Assembly: GCA_031425195.1 (NCBI GenBank)
Contig: JANPIX010000018.1
Location: forward strand, 118,706-182,705
Source: JANPIX01 sp031425195
GTDB taxonomy: Bacteria > Pseudomonadota > Alphaproteobacteria > Rhodobacterales > Rhodobacteraceae
DNA length: 64,000 bases
Direction of reading: 5' to 3'
Below are positions 52,451-60,948 of this stretch, piece after piece (position 1 is the stretch's first letter; each line of letters opens with the position of its first letter). The position numbers and the translations under genes are program-made. The notes under the pieces were generated by a model that saw only the letters and a list, made by a program, of their open reading frames with translations, was not told the DNA's origin and searched no databases.

Positions 52451-52785
52451 CGGGCAGCCTTTCCCTTGACGCGTTTCGGTTTGGGTGGCGGCAGATCTGC
52501 CGCCACGGCGCGCAGGACATTTGCCATCAGATCCTGATCATCCAGCGCGGCGTCGATCAGAAGATATGGCTTGGCCCCCGGATAGGGCGGTGCCATGGGA
52601 TTGTTCGGCAACAATGCCAAAGCACCAGGCGTCGGTTTGACGAACAGGGTGTTGTCACAGACAAGCCCCACCACCTTTGCATCCAGATAAATGGCGTATT
52701 CGCCAAACATCTTGCGGCAGGTCACATCGCCCGCCTGTTCCAACTGATCCACGAGATGGGCCATTGTGGCGGGGTCTGTCGGCAT
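52447..52785 (-). CDS. TfoX N-terminal domain protein
   Basis: A 112-aa stand-alone TfoX_N domain: VTCRKMFGEYAIYLDAKVVG, then LVCDNTLFVKPTPGALALLP, then YPGAKPYLLIDAALDDQDLM. The basic C-terminus (PPKPKRVKGKAAR) follows. In gamma-proteobacteria, TfoX regulates competence; isolated N-domains in alphaproteobacteria have no assigned role. Upstream partner of the PNPOx-like gene and two bases downstream of plsC. Confidence 0.83.
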   Translation of the reverse strand: MPTDPATMAHLVDQLEQAGDVTCRKMFGEYAIYLDAKVVGLVCDNTLFVKPTPGALALLPNNPMAPPYPGAKPYLLIDAALDDQDLMANVLRAVAADLPPPKPKRVKGKAAR

Positions 52786-52787
52786 GC

Positions 52788-53507
52788 CTAGTCCGCCTTG
52801 AAGCCGATTTCCGCCATCAGACGGTTGCTGGCCGGTTCAATCTCGGCCTCGATCCGGGCCAGAAACTCGGCGTTCGACAGGCCGGGTTCGATGGCAGGCA
52901 GAAATTCCACAATCGCAAGGCCCGGCTTTTTCAGGATGCCGCCCTTGGGCCACAGGACGCCCACGTTGATGGCCACGGGGATACACGGCTGATCAAGGTG
53001 CTTGTACAGCAGGGCCGTTCCCACCTTGTAGGGTGCCTTTACCCCCGGTGCGACGCGCGTGCCTTGAGGATAGATGACCAACTGGCCCGGCTCTGTCAGG
53101 CCGCGCTTGACGTCGGCAAGCATCTTTGAAACCGCACTGCCCTTTTTGCCGCGATCGACGGGGATGCAGCCGAAGCGCAACGCGTACCAACCGATGACGG
53201 GGGTCCAGATCAGTTCCTTTTTCATGATGAACCGGCCTTGCGGCACGGCGCTGTAGATCAGGATGATGTCGAAGAACGATTGATGCTTGGCCGCGATGAT
53301 CGCCTCGCCCATCGGGGGGGAACCGCGGATTTCCGAACGGATGCCGACCAGAATTCGCGCAGTGAAGATGACCCAGCGGCAATAGGCATGACAGGCGGCA
53401 ACCGCCCCTTCGCGGGTGATGATCGCATAGGGCAGATAGACGATGCCCACGATCATCAGGGCTACATACATCTGCACGACGAAGATCAGCGACAAAAGCC
53501 AGCGCAT
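52788..53507 (-). CDS. plsC: 1-acyl-sn-glycerol-3-phosphate acyltransferase
   Basis: A 239-aa membrane-bound acyltransferase making phosphatidic acid. An N-terminal hydrophobic helix (LLSLIFVVQMYVALMIVGIV) precedes the catalytic AKHQSFFDIILI (HX4D), RFGCIPVDRG and the substrate-binding VIYPQGTRVAPG (EGTR-type written QGTR). The start at 53507 overlaps the ftsX stop in TGATG, so plsC is coupled to ftsEX. Confidence 0.9.
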   Translation of the reverse strand: MRWLLSLIFVVQMYVALMIVGIVYLPYAIITREGAVAACHAYCRWVIFTARILVGIRSEIRGSPPMGEAIIAAKHQSFFDIILIYSAVPQGRFIMKKELIWTPVIGWYALRFGCIPVDRGKKGSAVSKMLADVKRGLTEPGQLVIYPQGTRVAPGVKAPYKVGTALLYKHLDQPCIPVAINVGVLWPKGGILKKPGLAIVEFLPAIEPGLSNAEFLARIEAEIEPASNRLMAEIGFKAD

Positions 53508-54403
53508 CAGGTCAATTCCCTTAGTTTGCCGAACGCGGCCATTCGGGTCGCCGCAAAGGCAACCAGTGCCGCAACGATGGGCAGGGCGAGCGGAAACAGC
53601 CATTCCACCCCCTGAAATCCCAGTCCGGTCAGAAAGCCGCCTTCGGTTTCCGGGGATGGCAGCAGGGACACCGCAACCATGCCAAACGCCATTCCGATCA
53701 GCGCGCCCACCGCTGCCCGCAGGGTGAAGCGGCGCACGAAGGCGCGGGCGATGTAATTATCCTGCGCGCCCACAAGGCGCAGAACGCGGATCACTTGCGC
53801 GTTCGACGCAAGGGCCGCGTTCGCCGACAGGGTGATCATCGCGGCCATCGTGGCCCCGATGAGCGTGATCGACAGGATGCCAAGCAAGCGCAACCGCCCC
53901 GCAGCAATGACAAGGGGCGCGCGCCAGCGGCCGTGATCGTCAAGCACGGCACCCGGCGCTTCCGCGCTCAGACGCAAGCGCAGACCGGTGGCGTCGAAAC
54001 CTTCGTCAGAGGTCACAATCTCGATCAAACGGGGAATGGGCAGGGATTCGACGGGCAGGTCCGCGCCGAACCACGGGGCCAGCAAACTGCGCTGTTCATC
54101 GTCGGTCAATGCCCGCGCGCTTTCGATGCCGGGGGTTGTGGACAGAACATCAAGCACCGCCCCCGCCTGTCGTTCGATCTGATCAGAAGGCGCGGAGACG
54201 CGGATCGTGGCAGTATTGGCCAACGCATCCGACCAACGATCTGCAAGCCTGCCCGCAGCGAAAGAAAGCGCCAGCGCGAAGACCGCCAGAAAGGCCATCG
54301 TCCCGGCGGTAAAGCCCGTCAGCCAGGCGGTATGCCCGGTGGGCGGCACGACGCGCGCCACGGGGCCATCAAGGCGGGACATATCTGGCAGGAACCCGGC
54401 CAT
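53507..54403 (-). CDS. ftsX: Cell division protein FtsX (ABC transporter permease)
   Basis: A 298-aa membrane protein. One N-terminal helix (FTAGTMAFLAVFALALSFAA), a periplasmic loop of ~110 residues, then three C-terminal helices (LGILSITLIGATMAAMITL; GALIGMAFGMVAVSLL; ALPIVAALVAFAATRMAAFG) give the FtsX layout. With FtsE it links the division ring to periplasmic peptidoglycan hydrolases. The start at 54403 overlaps the ftsE stop (TGATG). Confidence 0.88.
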   Translation of the reverse strand: MAGFLPDMSRLDGPVARVVPPTGHTAWLTGFTAGTMAFLAVFALALSFAAGRLADRWSDALANTATIRVSAPSDQIERQAGAVLDVLSTTPGIESARALTDDEQRSLLAPWFGADLPVESLPIPRLIEIVTSDEGFDATGLRLRLSAEAPGAVLDDHGRWRAPLVIAAGRLRLLGILSITLIGATMAAMITLSANAALASNAQVIRVLRLVGAQDNYIARAFVRRFTLRAAVGALIGMAFGMVAVSLLPSPETEGGFLTGLGFQGVEWLFPLALPIVAALVAFAATRMAAFGKLRELT

Positions 54404-55074
54404 CAGAGATCTGCCCCCGCCAGTTGCACGCGTTGATCCTTGATCCGCAATACGCGGGCCGGCACCTGCGCCTTTGCCGTGCGGATCAGGTTCAGGTCGT
54501 GTGTGGCCACCAGAATGGTCTTGCCCATCTTGTTCAACTCCAGCAGCAGCGTGAGAAGGCGCTGGGACATTTCCCAGTCGAGGTTGCCCGTGGGTTCGTC
54601 GGCCAGAATCACATCGGGCGACATGATGACGGCCCGCGCCACGGCCGCGCGCTGCCGTTCGCCACCTGAAAGTTGCGGCGGCAGGGCATCCGTCAGATGC
54701 GACAGACCCACCCATGTCATCAGATCCGCCAGATCGCCGGTTTCGGACCCGCGGCCCGATACCGTCAGCGGCAGCATGATATTGGCGGCCAGCGGCAGAT
54801 GATCCAGAAACTGACAGTCCTGATGCACGATCCCCATGCGCCGCCGTGTTCTGGCCAGATCATCGCGGGCCAAGGCCCGGACGTCCTGATCGAACAGGTT
54901 GACCGTGCCGGTGGTGGCAAGCAATTCACCATAGCAAAGTCGCAGAAACGTGGTTTTTCCCGCGCCGGAAGGGCCCGTCAGAAAGTGAAAAGACCCTGCC
55001 TGCAACTGCAGCGTAATGTCCGACAAAATCTGCGTTCCGCCATAGCCATAAGCGACTTTTTCAAAGGCAATCAC
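54403..55074 (-). CDS. ftsE: Cell division ATP-binding protein FtsE
   Basis: A 223-aa ABC ATPase. Walker A GPSGAGKTTFLRL, Q-loop GIVHQDCQFLDHLPL, signature LSGGERQRAAVARA and Walker B ILADEPTGNLD are all intact, and VAYGYGGTQILSDITLQLQA is the usual FtsE start. The likely start is GTG at 55074; further upstream codons are antisense to the zinc-finger gene leader and non-conserved. Divergent from the MJ0042 protein gene across ~200 bases. Confidence 0.93.
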   Translation of the reverse strand: MIAFEKVAYGYGGTQILSDITLQLQAGSFHFLTGPSGAGKTTFLRLCYGELLATTGTVNLFDQDVRALARDDLARTRRRMGIVHQDCQFLDHLPLAANIMLPLTVSGRGSETGDLADLMTWVGLSHLTDALPPQLSGGERQRAAVARAVIMSPDVILADEPTGNLDWEMSQRLLTLLLELNKMGKTILVATHDLNLIRTAKAQVPARVLRIKDQRVQLAGADL

Positions 55075-55274
55075 GGAAAGTCTGCTCCTGTTGTGCGGGT
55101 GGCGGGGTTGGGCGACCCTGCCGTGCCGCTTTATCCATGCCGAAAATTCCGGGCATCTACAATCGGAAGGGTGAGATAAATGCCACAATGCATTGGACGC
55201 GCGTGATATCAGCGTTACAAGGAAGGCGGGAACCGCTAAATTATGGCGGAAGTGAGACAGGTGGGTGTCTGCGT

Positions 55275-56255
55275 ATGCGGCTGATATGTCCGAATTGCGA
55301 AGCGCAATACGAAGTGGCGGACAATGCGATTCCTTCGGGTGGTCGGGATGTCCAATGTTCCAATTGTGGTAACACCTGGTACCAGTTGCCCGGACAGGCC
55401 GTCGCAATGGCCACCAAACCGCTGGAATTGCAGCCTGCGTCAAAGCCGGTTGCAGAAGTGCAGCCAGCGCCTGTATCCGAACCAGCACACGCACCGGCCG
55501 AAATCATTCCCCCCCAAGCCGCAGCGCCCGATGAATCTGCACCCGTTGCCCGGTTGAAAGCGGCGGCTGGCCGCAAAACCAAGGCGGCAACGGCCATGGG
55601 GCAGGAACCTGACTTGCCGCCAGAAGCGGCAGAAACGGCCAACGTGTCAGATGTGGCAAGCCCGGCGGCAGTTGAAATCCCACCCGTTGCCAATGGCTTT
55701 GACAGCCCCCCGCCGCTTCCCCGGCGCAAGTTGGAAGACAGCGTCGCCTCGGTTCTGCGCGAAGAAGCCGCCCGTGAACAGGCCGCCCGTCAGGCAGATG
55801 CTGCCGCAGTCATGGGTGCTGCTCCGGTGGCGCCTGCCGCTGCTCCGGCGTCCGATCCTGTGGCAGATCGTATCGCTGCCGTGCTTGTCGAAGATGCGAC
55901 ACTGGCGCAGCGGGCCACCAAGGGGCGCGAATTGCTGCCGGATATCGAAGAGATCAAATCGACGCTTCGGTCGGGGTCTGATCGGGGTGCGGAAAGTGTT
56001 GACGATGACGATGCCGACGAAGGCGAAGTGATGCTTCAGCGGCGGCGCGGGTTCCGCAGCGGGTTTTCGTTGATGTTCCTGATCGGCGTGCTGTTGTTGC
56101 TGGGCTATGTCTCTGCCCCCCGCATCATCCAGTTCGCGCCCGCGTCTGAACCTTATGTCCGCGCCTATGTCGAACGGGTGAATTCGGCACGGTTCTGGTT
56201 GGATGGCATGATGCAGCAGGCGTCGAACAAACTGGAAAAAGACAGCGGCCAGTAA
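55275..56255 (+). CDS. MJ0042-type zinc-finger membrane protein
   Basis: A 326-aa protein. The N-terminal zinc finger MRLICPNCEAQYEVADNAIP, then CSNCGNTW (Cys 5, 8, 28, 31) matches the MJ0042 family. A long Pro/Ala-rich disordered region follows, then a single transmembrane helix (GFSLMFLIGVLLLLGYVSA) and a short periplasmic end. The start at 55275 begins the finger. Divergent from ftsE; this neighbourhood is common in alphaproteobacteria. Role unknown. Confidence 0.85.
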   Translation: MRLICPNCEAQYEVADNAIPSGGRDVQCSNCGNTWYQLPGQAVAMATKPLELQPASKPVAEVQPAPVSEPAHAPAEIIPPQAAAPDESAPVARLKAAAGRKTKAATAMGQEPDLPPEAAETANVSDVASPAAVEIPPVANGFDSPPPLPRRKLEDSVASVLREEAAREQAARQADAAAVMGAAPVAPAAAPASDPVADRIAAVLVEDATLAQRATKGRELLPDIEEIKSTLRSGSDRGAESVDDDDADEGEVMLQRRRGFRSGFSLMFLIGVLLLLGYVSAPRIIQFAPASEPYVRAYVERVNSARFWLDGMMQQASNKLEKDSGQ

Positions 56256-56277
56256 CGCCGCCGCATTCGCGCAAGCG

Positions 56278-58809
56278 TCAGAACAGATCGAGCAGGCGAC
56301 GAAGATAGTCGCGTTCGGCATCGGGGCGCAGTTGATCGCCGGAACGGCGGCGAATTTCTTCCAACAAGGTTTGCGCACGGCGATAGACGTCTTCGCCTTG
56401 CAGCAGGTTGCGGTCCGAACCGATGCGACCGGATTCGCCCAGTTGCCGCCCAAGGGGGTCACGCGCGGAATCCGGATCGGCCTGACCAAAAGCCTCGCCT
56501 TCCTCTGCCGATCCTTGTTGCTGCTGCTGATCCTTTGCCAAGGCAGAGCCAAGATTGCGCAGGCCTTGGCGAAGCGCCTCCATCGCGTCGGCCTGCCGGT
56601 CAAGTGCGCCGGAAAGATCGCCTTCGCGCAGCGCCCGTTCGGCGTCATCCATGGCGCGCCCTGATTCTTCCAGTGCGCGGCGACCTGCCTCGCCCTGTTC
56701 GCTGCCCTGTCCGGGAAGCGCGTTGTCGTTCAGGCCATTCAGGCGGTCCCGCAATTCCTGCTGACGGTCGGCAAGGCTTTGCCCGCCCTGACCCTGACCT
56801 TCGCCTTCGCCTTGGCCCGGTTGGCCTTGCCCCGGCTGGCCCTGACTTTCGCCCTCACCCTCTTCCTGGCCCTCCTGCCCGCCTTGCCCTTGCTGCAGTT
56901 CCTGAAAGGAATCGTCGGACAGCCCCTGCTGATCTCGCAGGGTATCTTGCAGATTGCGCATGGCCTGTTGCCCCGGCCCGCCCTGACCCTGCCCGCCCTG
57001 ACCTTCGGTCATTTGCAGGTTTTCCATCAGGTCGCGCAGCGCCTCCATCAATTCCTGCGCTTCGGCAGTGCGGCCCTCTTCCATCAGCTTTTGCAATTCG
57101 TCCAGCATCTGCTGAATCTGATCACCGGTGATGGTCTGGCGTTCCATGTTTTCGGACATCTGACTGTCCGGGTTGCGCTGCGCCTGTTCGGCGAGCTGCT
57201 GCATGTAGTCATCCATCGCCTCGCGCAGTTCCTGCATCAGTTCGGCGATTTCGGCGGGGTCGGCCCCGTTGCGGATGGCTTCGTCGAGACGATCCTGCGC
57301 GCGCTGCAGCCGTTCCTTGGCGGATTGCAGATCGCCTTCTTCGATCAGCAGGGCAATGTCCCACAGGGCATCGGCAATCTCGTCGCGCGCTTCTGGGGTG
57401 AGGGATGCCTTTTCAGCGTCCAGCTGCCGCAGCGCGACCCGCAGGCGCAGATAGGCGGCTTCGTTGCGGATCAGGTCTTCGGGGCGGTTCGTCACCGCCT
57501 TCATGATCTGGACGGCACGGGGGGCGTTGATGCGCGTCCAAAGAATATCGCGCCGCATTTCGATCACCGCCGCAGCCAGTGGATCGAAGAACCGTTTTCC
57601 GGGCAGCACCGTCTTTATCGGCGCGGCCTGGCCTGACTGATCCATCGCGTCTGTGACTGTCAGCGTGATGATGACGGGAAGGTTGGCGAACGGATGCTTT
57701 GACACATCATCGACCAGGTTTTCAGAGAATTCCGCGCGGCTGCCGGTGATGGGCATGGGCAGGTCAATGACCAGCGGATCACGCGGTTCGGGATCGACAG
57801 CCAGCCCATAGCGGCGGTCCATGGCCGCCATGTCGAGCACGATAGACGCAGTGCCGCCTGTGACGCCGTGGTCGTCAGTGGCGGTGAACGGCAGTTTCAT
57901 CTGCCCGTCCTTTTCACGTGTCACGTCGCCTGATGCCGTCACGGTTGGCTTGCCATCTGGCATCGCGACCACCGTCCACACGCGGCCGCCGGGGCCGTCA
58001 ATCTCGATCTTGCCGCCCTGCAGCACATCGAATTCCTGCGCCTGTTCCGACGCCGGGGCCGGGTTCAGGCGGGCGGACACAGTTTCGTTAAGCGTCAGGT
58101 TGCCGACGTCGCCGTATAGGCGAACCTGCACATGGGTGCCGGTGGGCACTTCAAGCACACCTTCGGCGATATCGTTCAGGTAAAGCGCCGGTTTACCGGT
58201 ATGGGCCGGTGGTTGCACCCAGCCTTCCCAGCTTGGCCCCATCGCCACGGCCTGCGCCGCTCCGGGGGCAAGGCCAGTCACCGACGCCACGCGCCAAAGC
58301 GACCCGAACATCAGCGCAAGCACCAGAACCGTGAGCGCCATGTAGCGAAAGCCGAATGGGTCGCGCGATGAAAGCCGAAGGTCGGGGGCGACGGCCTTGG
58401 CCTGACCGGCGGCGCGGGCCATGCGTTCGCGGTGGGCGCGCCAGACAGCGACCGAGGCGGCGTCACCGGTGCCGATGGCCTGATCATCCGTGAGTGCAGC
58501 CAATGGCCGGCCCGGCAGGGACGCGTCAAGACGGGCCACCGCATCAGCCTCGGTCGGCGCGCGAAATGTGCGCCAGCCGTAGTACAGCGCCGCCAACCCG
58601 CCCGCAACCGAGCCGACAAGGCCGATCCAGACCGCCTCGATCGGAAGGGTATCCTGAATGCCGAAGGCAAGAACGCCGAGCAGAAGGATCAGAATTGACC
58701 AAAGCGGCCAGAAAGACCGGCTAAGCCGTTCTGCCCACATCCCGGCCCGTGTCAGGCGCAGGGGCCAGACAATGGGGGGTATCATAGCCTTTGGGTCGTT
58801 CTGCGTCAT
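56278..58809 (-). CDS. TIGR02302/DUF4175-family membrane protein
   Basis: An 843-aa protein. Three N-terminal helices (WPLWSILILLLGVLAFGI; AVWIGLVGSVAGGLAALYYG; MALTVLVLALMFGSLW) precede a periplasmic beta-rich region with a Pro-rich entry (WEGWVQPPAHTGKPALYLND). A large helical Gln/Glu-rich section (TPEARDEIADALWDIALLIE; MLDELQKLMEEGRTAEAQEL) and Gly/Gln tracts occupy the C-terminal half. The layout matches TIGR02302 (DUF4175). Function unknown. Downstream of lysA on the same strand. Confidence 0.88.
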   Translation of the reverse strand: MTQNDPKAMIPPIVWPLRLTRAGMWAERLSRSFWPLWSILILLLGVLAFGIQDTLPIEAVWIGLVGSVAGGLAALYYGWRTFRAPTEADAVARLDASLPGRPLAALTDDQAIGTGDAASVAVWRAHRERMARAAGQAKAVAPDLRLSSRDPFGFRYMALTVLVLALMFGSLWRVASVTGLAPGAAQAVAMGPSWEGWVQPPAHTGKPALYLNDIAEGVLEVPTGTHVQVRLYGDVGNLTLNETVSARLNPAPASEQAQEFDVLQGGKIEIDGPGGRVWTVVAMPDGKPTVTASGDVTREKDGQMKLPFTATDDHGVTGGTASIVLDMAAMDRRYGLAVDPEPRDPLVIDLPMPITGSRAEFSENLVDDVSKHPFANLPVIITLTVTDAMDQSGQAAPIKTVLPGKRFFDPLAAAVIEMRRDILWTRINAPRAVQIMKAVTNRPEDLIRNEAAYLRLRVALRQLDAEKASLTPEARDEIADALWDIALLIEEGDLQSAKERLQRAQDRLDEAIRNGADPAEIAELMQELREAMDDYMQQLAEQAQRNPDSQMSENMERQTITGDQIQQMLDELQKLMEEGRTAEAQELMEALRDLMENLQMTEGQGGQGQGGPGQQAMRNLQDTLRDQQGLSDDSFQELQQGQGGQEGQEEGEGESQGQPGQGQPGQGEGEGQGQGGQSLADRQQELRDRLNGLNDNALPGQGSEQGEAGRRALEESGRAMDDAERALREGDLSGALDRQADAMEALRQGLRNLGSALAKDQQQQQGSAEEGEAFGQADPDSARDPLGRQLGESGRIGSDRNLLQGEDVYRRAQTLLEEIRRRSGDQLRPDAERDYLRRLLDLF

Positions 58810-58861
58810 ACCCCATGCCACGTTGCGCGCTGTGTAAAACCAGCTTTGAACGGATGGTCCT

Positions 58862-60130
58862 TTATTCCAGCCACGTTGGCAATCTATCCCTGTTCACCAT
58901 TTCGTCAAAGGTCGGCCTTTGGCGGATGATCGCGAATTGGTCGCCGTGGACAAGAACTTCGGGGATCAGGGGCCGCGAATTGTATTCCGATGCCATCACG
59001 GCACCGTAAGCGCCGGCAGACCGGAAAGCCACCAGATCACCCTCGGCAATCGCGGGCAGGGGGCGTGCCTTGGCAAAGGTATCGCCGGTTTCACACACCG
59101 GGCCCACCACGTCATAGGCGTGAGGCTCGGCCCCCGGAAGGGGTTCGACCACGGGCACGATATCATGGTGCGCGCCATACATCGACGGGCGGATCAGATC
59201 GTTCATCGCCGCGTCAAGGATCAGGAAATCCCTTTCTTCGCCCTGTTTCACATAGATGACGCCAGACACCAAAAGCCCGGCATTCCCGGAAATCAGACGC
59301 CCGGGTTCAATCTCGATCTCGCAGCCAAGGTGGCCCACTGTCCGTTTGATCAGGGCACCATAATCGGACGGCAGCGGCGGAGCCTCATTTCCGCGGGTGT
59401 AGGGAATGCCAAGCCCGCCCCCAAGATCAAGGCGGCGGATGTTGTGACCCGCCGCGCGCAGTTGCACTGTGAGGTCGGCGATTTTCAGATAGGCTTCCTC
59501 AAATGGGGCAAGGTCGGTCAGTTGGCTGCCGATGTGCACGTCAATGCCGACCACGTCGATGCCGGGCAAACGGCCCGCCTCGGCATAGACGTCGGCGGCG
59601 CGGCTGATCGGGATGCCGAACTTGTTTTCCTTTTTGCCGGTCGCAATCTTTTCGTGGGTGCGGGCATCGACGTCGGGGTTCACGCGGATGGTGATGGGGG
59701 CGACCAGACCAAGCGATACGGCCACTTCGGACAAGGCGCGGAGTTCGGGTTCGGATTCCACGTTGAACTGCCGGATGCCCCCGGTCAGGGCTGTCCGCAT
59801 CTCAAGCCGGGTCTTGCCCACGCCGGAAAACACGATCCGCTCGCCCGGTACGCCCGCCGCGCGGGCGCGCAGGTATTCGCCCATGCTGACCACATCCATG
59901 CCCGCCCCGAGATCGCCAAGCACCTTGAGAACGGCCACGTTGGACAGTGACTTTATGGCGAAACAAACCTGATGCGGAAGGGGTGCCAGCGCATCCGTAA
60001 ACAGTTGATAATGCCGGGTTAAAGTGGCTGTAGAATACACATAGAAAGGCGTGCCGACCACGGCCGCGATGTCGGGTAGCGGGACGTTTTCGGCGTGCAG
60101 GATGCCGTTTTGATAAGTGAAATGATCCAT
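58862..60130 (-). CDS. lysA: Diaminopimelate decarboxylase
   Basis: A 422-aa PLP enzyme of the alanine-racemase fold, producing lysine from meso-diaminopimelate. HQVCFAIKSLSNVAVLK contains the PLP Lys, RIVFSGVGKTRLEM and DVVGIDVHIGSQLTDL follow, LDLGGGLGIPY is the phosphate-binding loop, and GPVCETGDTFAKARPLP carries the active-site Cys from the partner subunit. Part of the argH-to-lysA minus-strand run. Confidence 0.96.
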   Translation of the reverse strand: MDHFTYQNGILHAENVPLPDIAAVVGTPFYVYSTATLTRHYQLFTDALAPLPHQVCFAIKSLSNVAVLKVLGDLGAGMDVVSMGEYLRARAAGVPGERIVFSGVGKTRLEMRTALTGGIRQFNVESEPELRALSEVAVSLGLVAPITIRVNPDVDARTHEKIATGKKENKFGIPISRAADVYAEAGRLPGIDVVGIDVHIGSQLTDLAPFEEAYLKIADLTVQLRAAGHNIRRLDLGGGLGIPYTRGNEAPPLPSDYGALIKRTVGHLGCEIEIEPGRLISGNAGLLVSGVIYVKQGEERDFLILDAAMNDLIRPSMYGAHHDIVPVVEPLPGAEPHAYDVVGPVCETGDTFAKARPLPAIAEGDLVAFRSAGAYGAVMASEYNSRPLIPEVLVHGDQFAIIRQRPTFDEMVNRDRLPTWLE

Positions 60131-60212
60131 CGCCAGCCTGTCCAGTTTCGCGCTTGGTGTATCAGGTCAGGGACCGGGTTCAACTGCCATCGGGGCTGTG
60201 CCTGCCGTAAAG

Positions 60213-60530
60213 TCAGGGCGTGGGTCTGGACCGCAGGAACAGATACAGCGGCAGGCCGCAACTGACGCCGATGCAGAAGGTTGCGGGAATGGCGATCAGG
60301 CCCAGCCAACGCTTGCGCGACACTGTTTCCGCGATGATCCAGACCGTCAGCGTGATCGCGGCGATGGTCAGATCCCATGTCAGGCCAGTGGTGGAGGCGT
60401 TGACATACCAGGCATCGATCAGACCCGCCAAACCGGTTCCGGTTTCGCGCATGTAGGCCAGAAACCACCACATCGGATGGATCGCACCCCAGACTGCAAG
60501 GCCCAGATAAACAAGGCGAATCCGTGCCAT
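60213..60530 (-). CDS. DUF2834-family membrane protein
   Basis: A 105-aa membrane protein with about three helices: LVYLGLAVWGAIHPMWWFLA, TWDLTIAAITLTVWIIAE and WLGLIAIPATFCIGVSCGLP. The pattern of YLxLxxxGxxxPxxxF and VSxGLPLYLFLR fits DUF2834. Adjacent to the glycine-rich lipoprotein gene without a gap. Role unknown. Confidence 0.8.
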   Translation of the reverse strand: MARIRLVYLGLAVWGAIHPMWWFLAYMRETGTGLAGLIDAWYVNASTTGLTWDLTIAAITLTVWIIAETVSRKRWLGLIAIPATFCIGVSCGLPLYLFLRSRPTP

Positions 60531-60755
60531 TTACAGCCGCGCCCCGAGGCCGATGCCGCCCACGTTGGTGCCAAGACCAACGCCGCCCGGCGTCGCGCCG
60601 ACGTTGACGCCGCCCACGTTCGTCGTGACCTTGGGCACCAGTCTTACGCCGTTCGGCCCGATGCCAAGACCCACGCCGACCTGTGGCTGACCCGGCCCCG
60701 CCTCACAGGCAGAGAGGGCAACCATGGTGGCAAGGGCGGTGGAAAGCCGGATCAT
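60531..60755 (-). CDS. Small glycine/valine-rich lipoprotein
   Basis: A 74-aa putative lipoprotein. LATMVALSAC is a signal peptide with lipobox Cys. The mature part is an unusual Gly/Val-rich repeat: TTNVGGVNVGATPGGVGLGT, then NVGGIGLGARL, like a short beta-strand stack. ATGA overlap with the smaller lipoprotein gene upstream. No family recognised. Confidence 0.72.
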   Translation of the reverse strand: MIRLSTALATMVALSACEAGPGQPQVGVGLGIGPNGVRLVPKVTTNVGGVNVGATPGGVGLGTNVGGIGLGARL

Positions 60756-60901
60756 GGGTTGCCCACGACGACGCCAATCTGCGCGTCGCCCGATACGGTC
60801 ACGCCCGGTTTCGTGTCGGTTGCCGTTGGGGCCATCGGCGCGCCGTCAGCACCGCATCCGGCCAATGCTGCCAAAACCACCGCCATCATGATCGTCTTCA
60901 T
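60752..60901 (-). CDS. Very small lipoprotein
   Basis: A 49-aa putative lipoprotein: MKTIMMAVVLAALAGCGADG has a lipobox ending LAGC, and the mature peptide of ~34 residues ends VSGDAQIGVVVGNP. The start at 60901 fits a lipoprotein signal; in-frame codons upstream do not. It lies 47 bases after argH and overlaps the next lipoprotein gene, so the pair is co-translated. Confidence 0.68.
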   Translation of the reverse strand: MKTIMMAVVLAALAGCGADGAPMAPTATDTKPGVTVSGDAQIGVVVGNP

Positions 60902-60948
60902 GCCGTATGCCTTTCGTATGTTTTCCGTATTCAACTTGTATGTACGGG

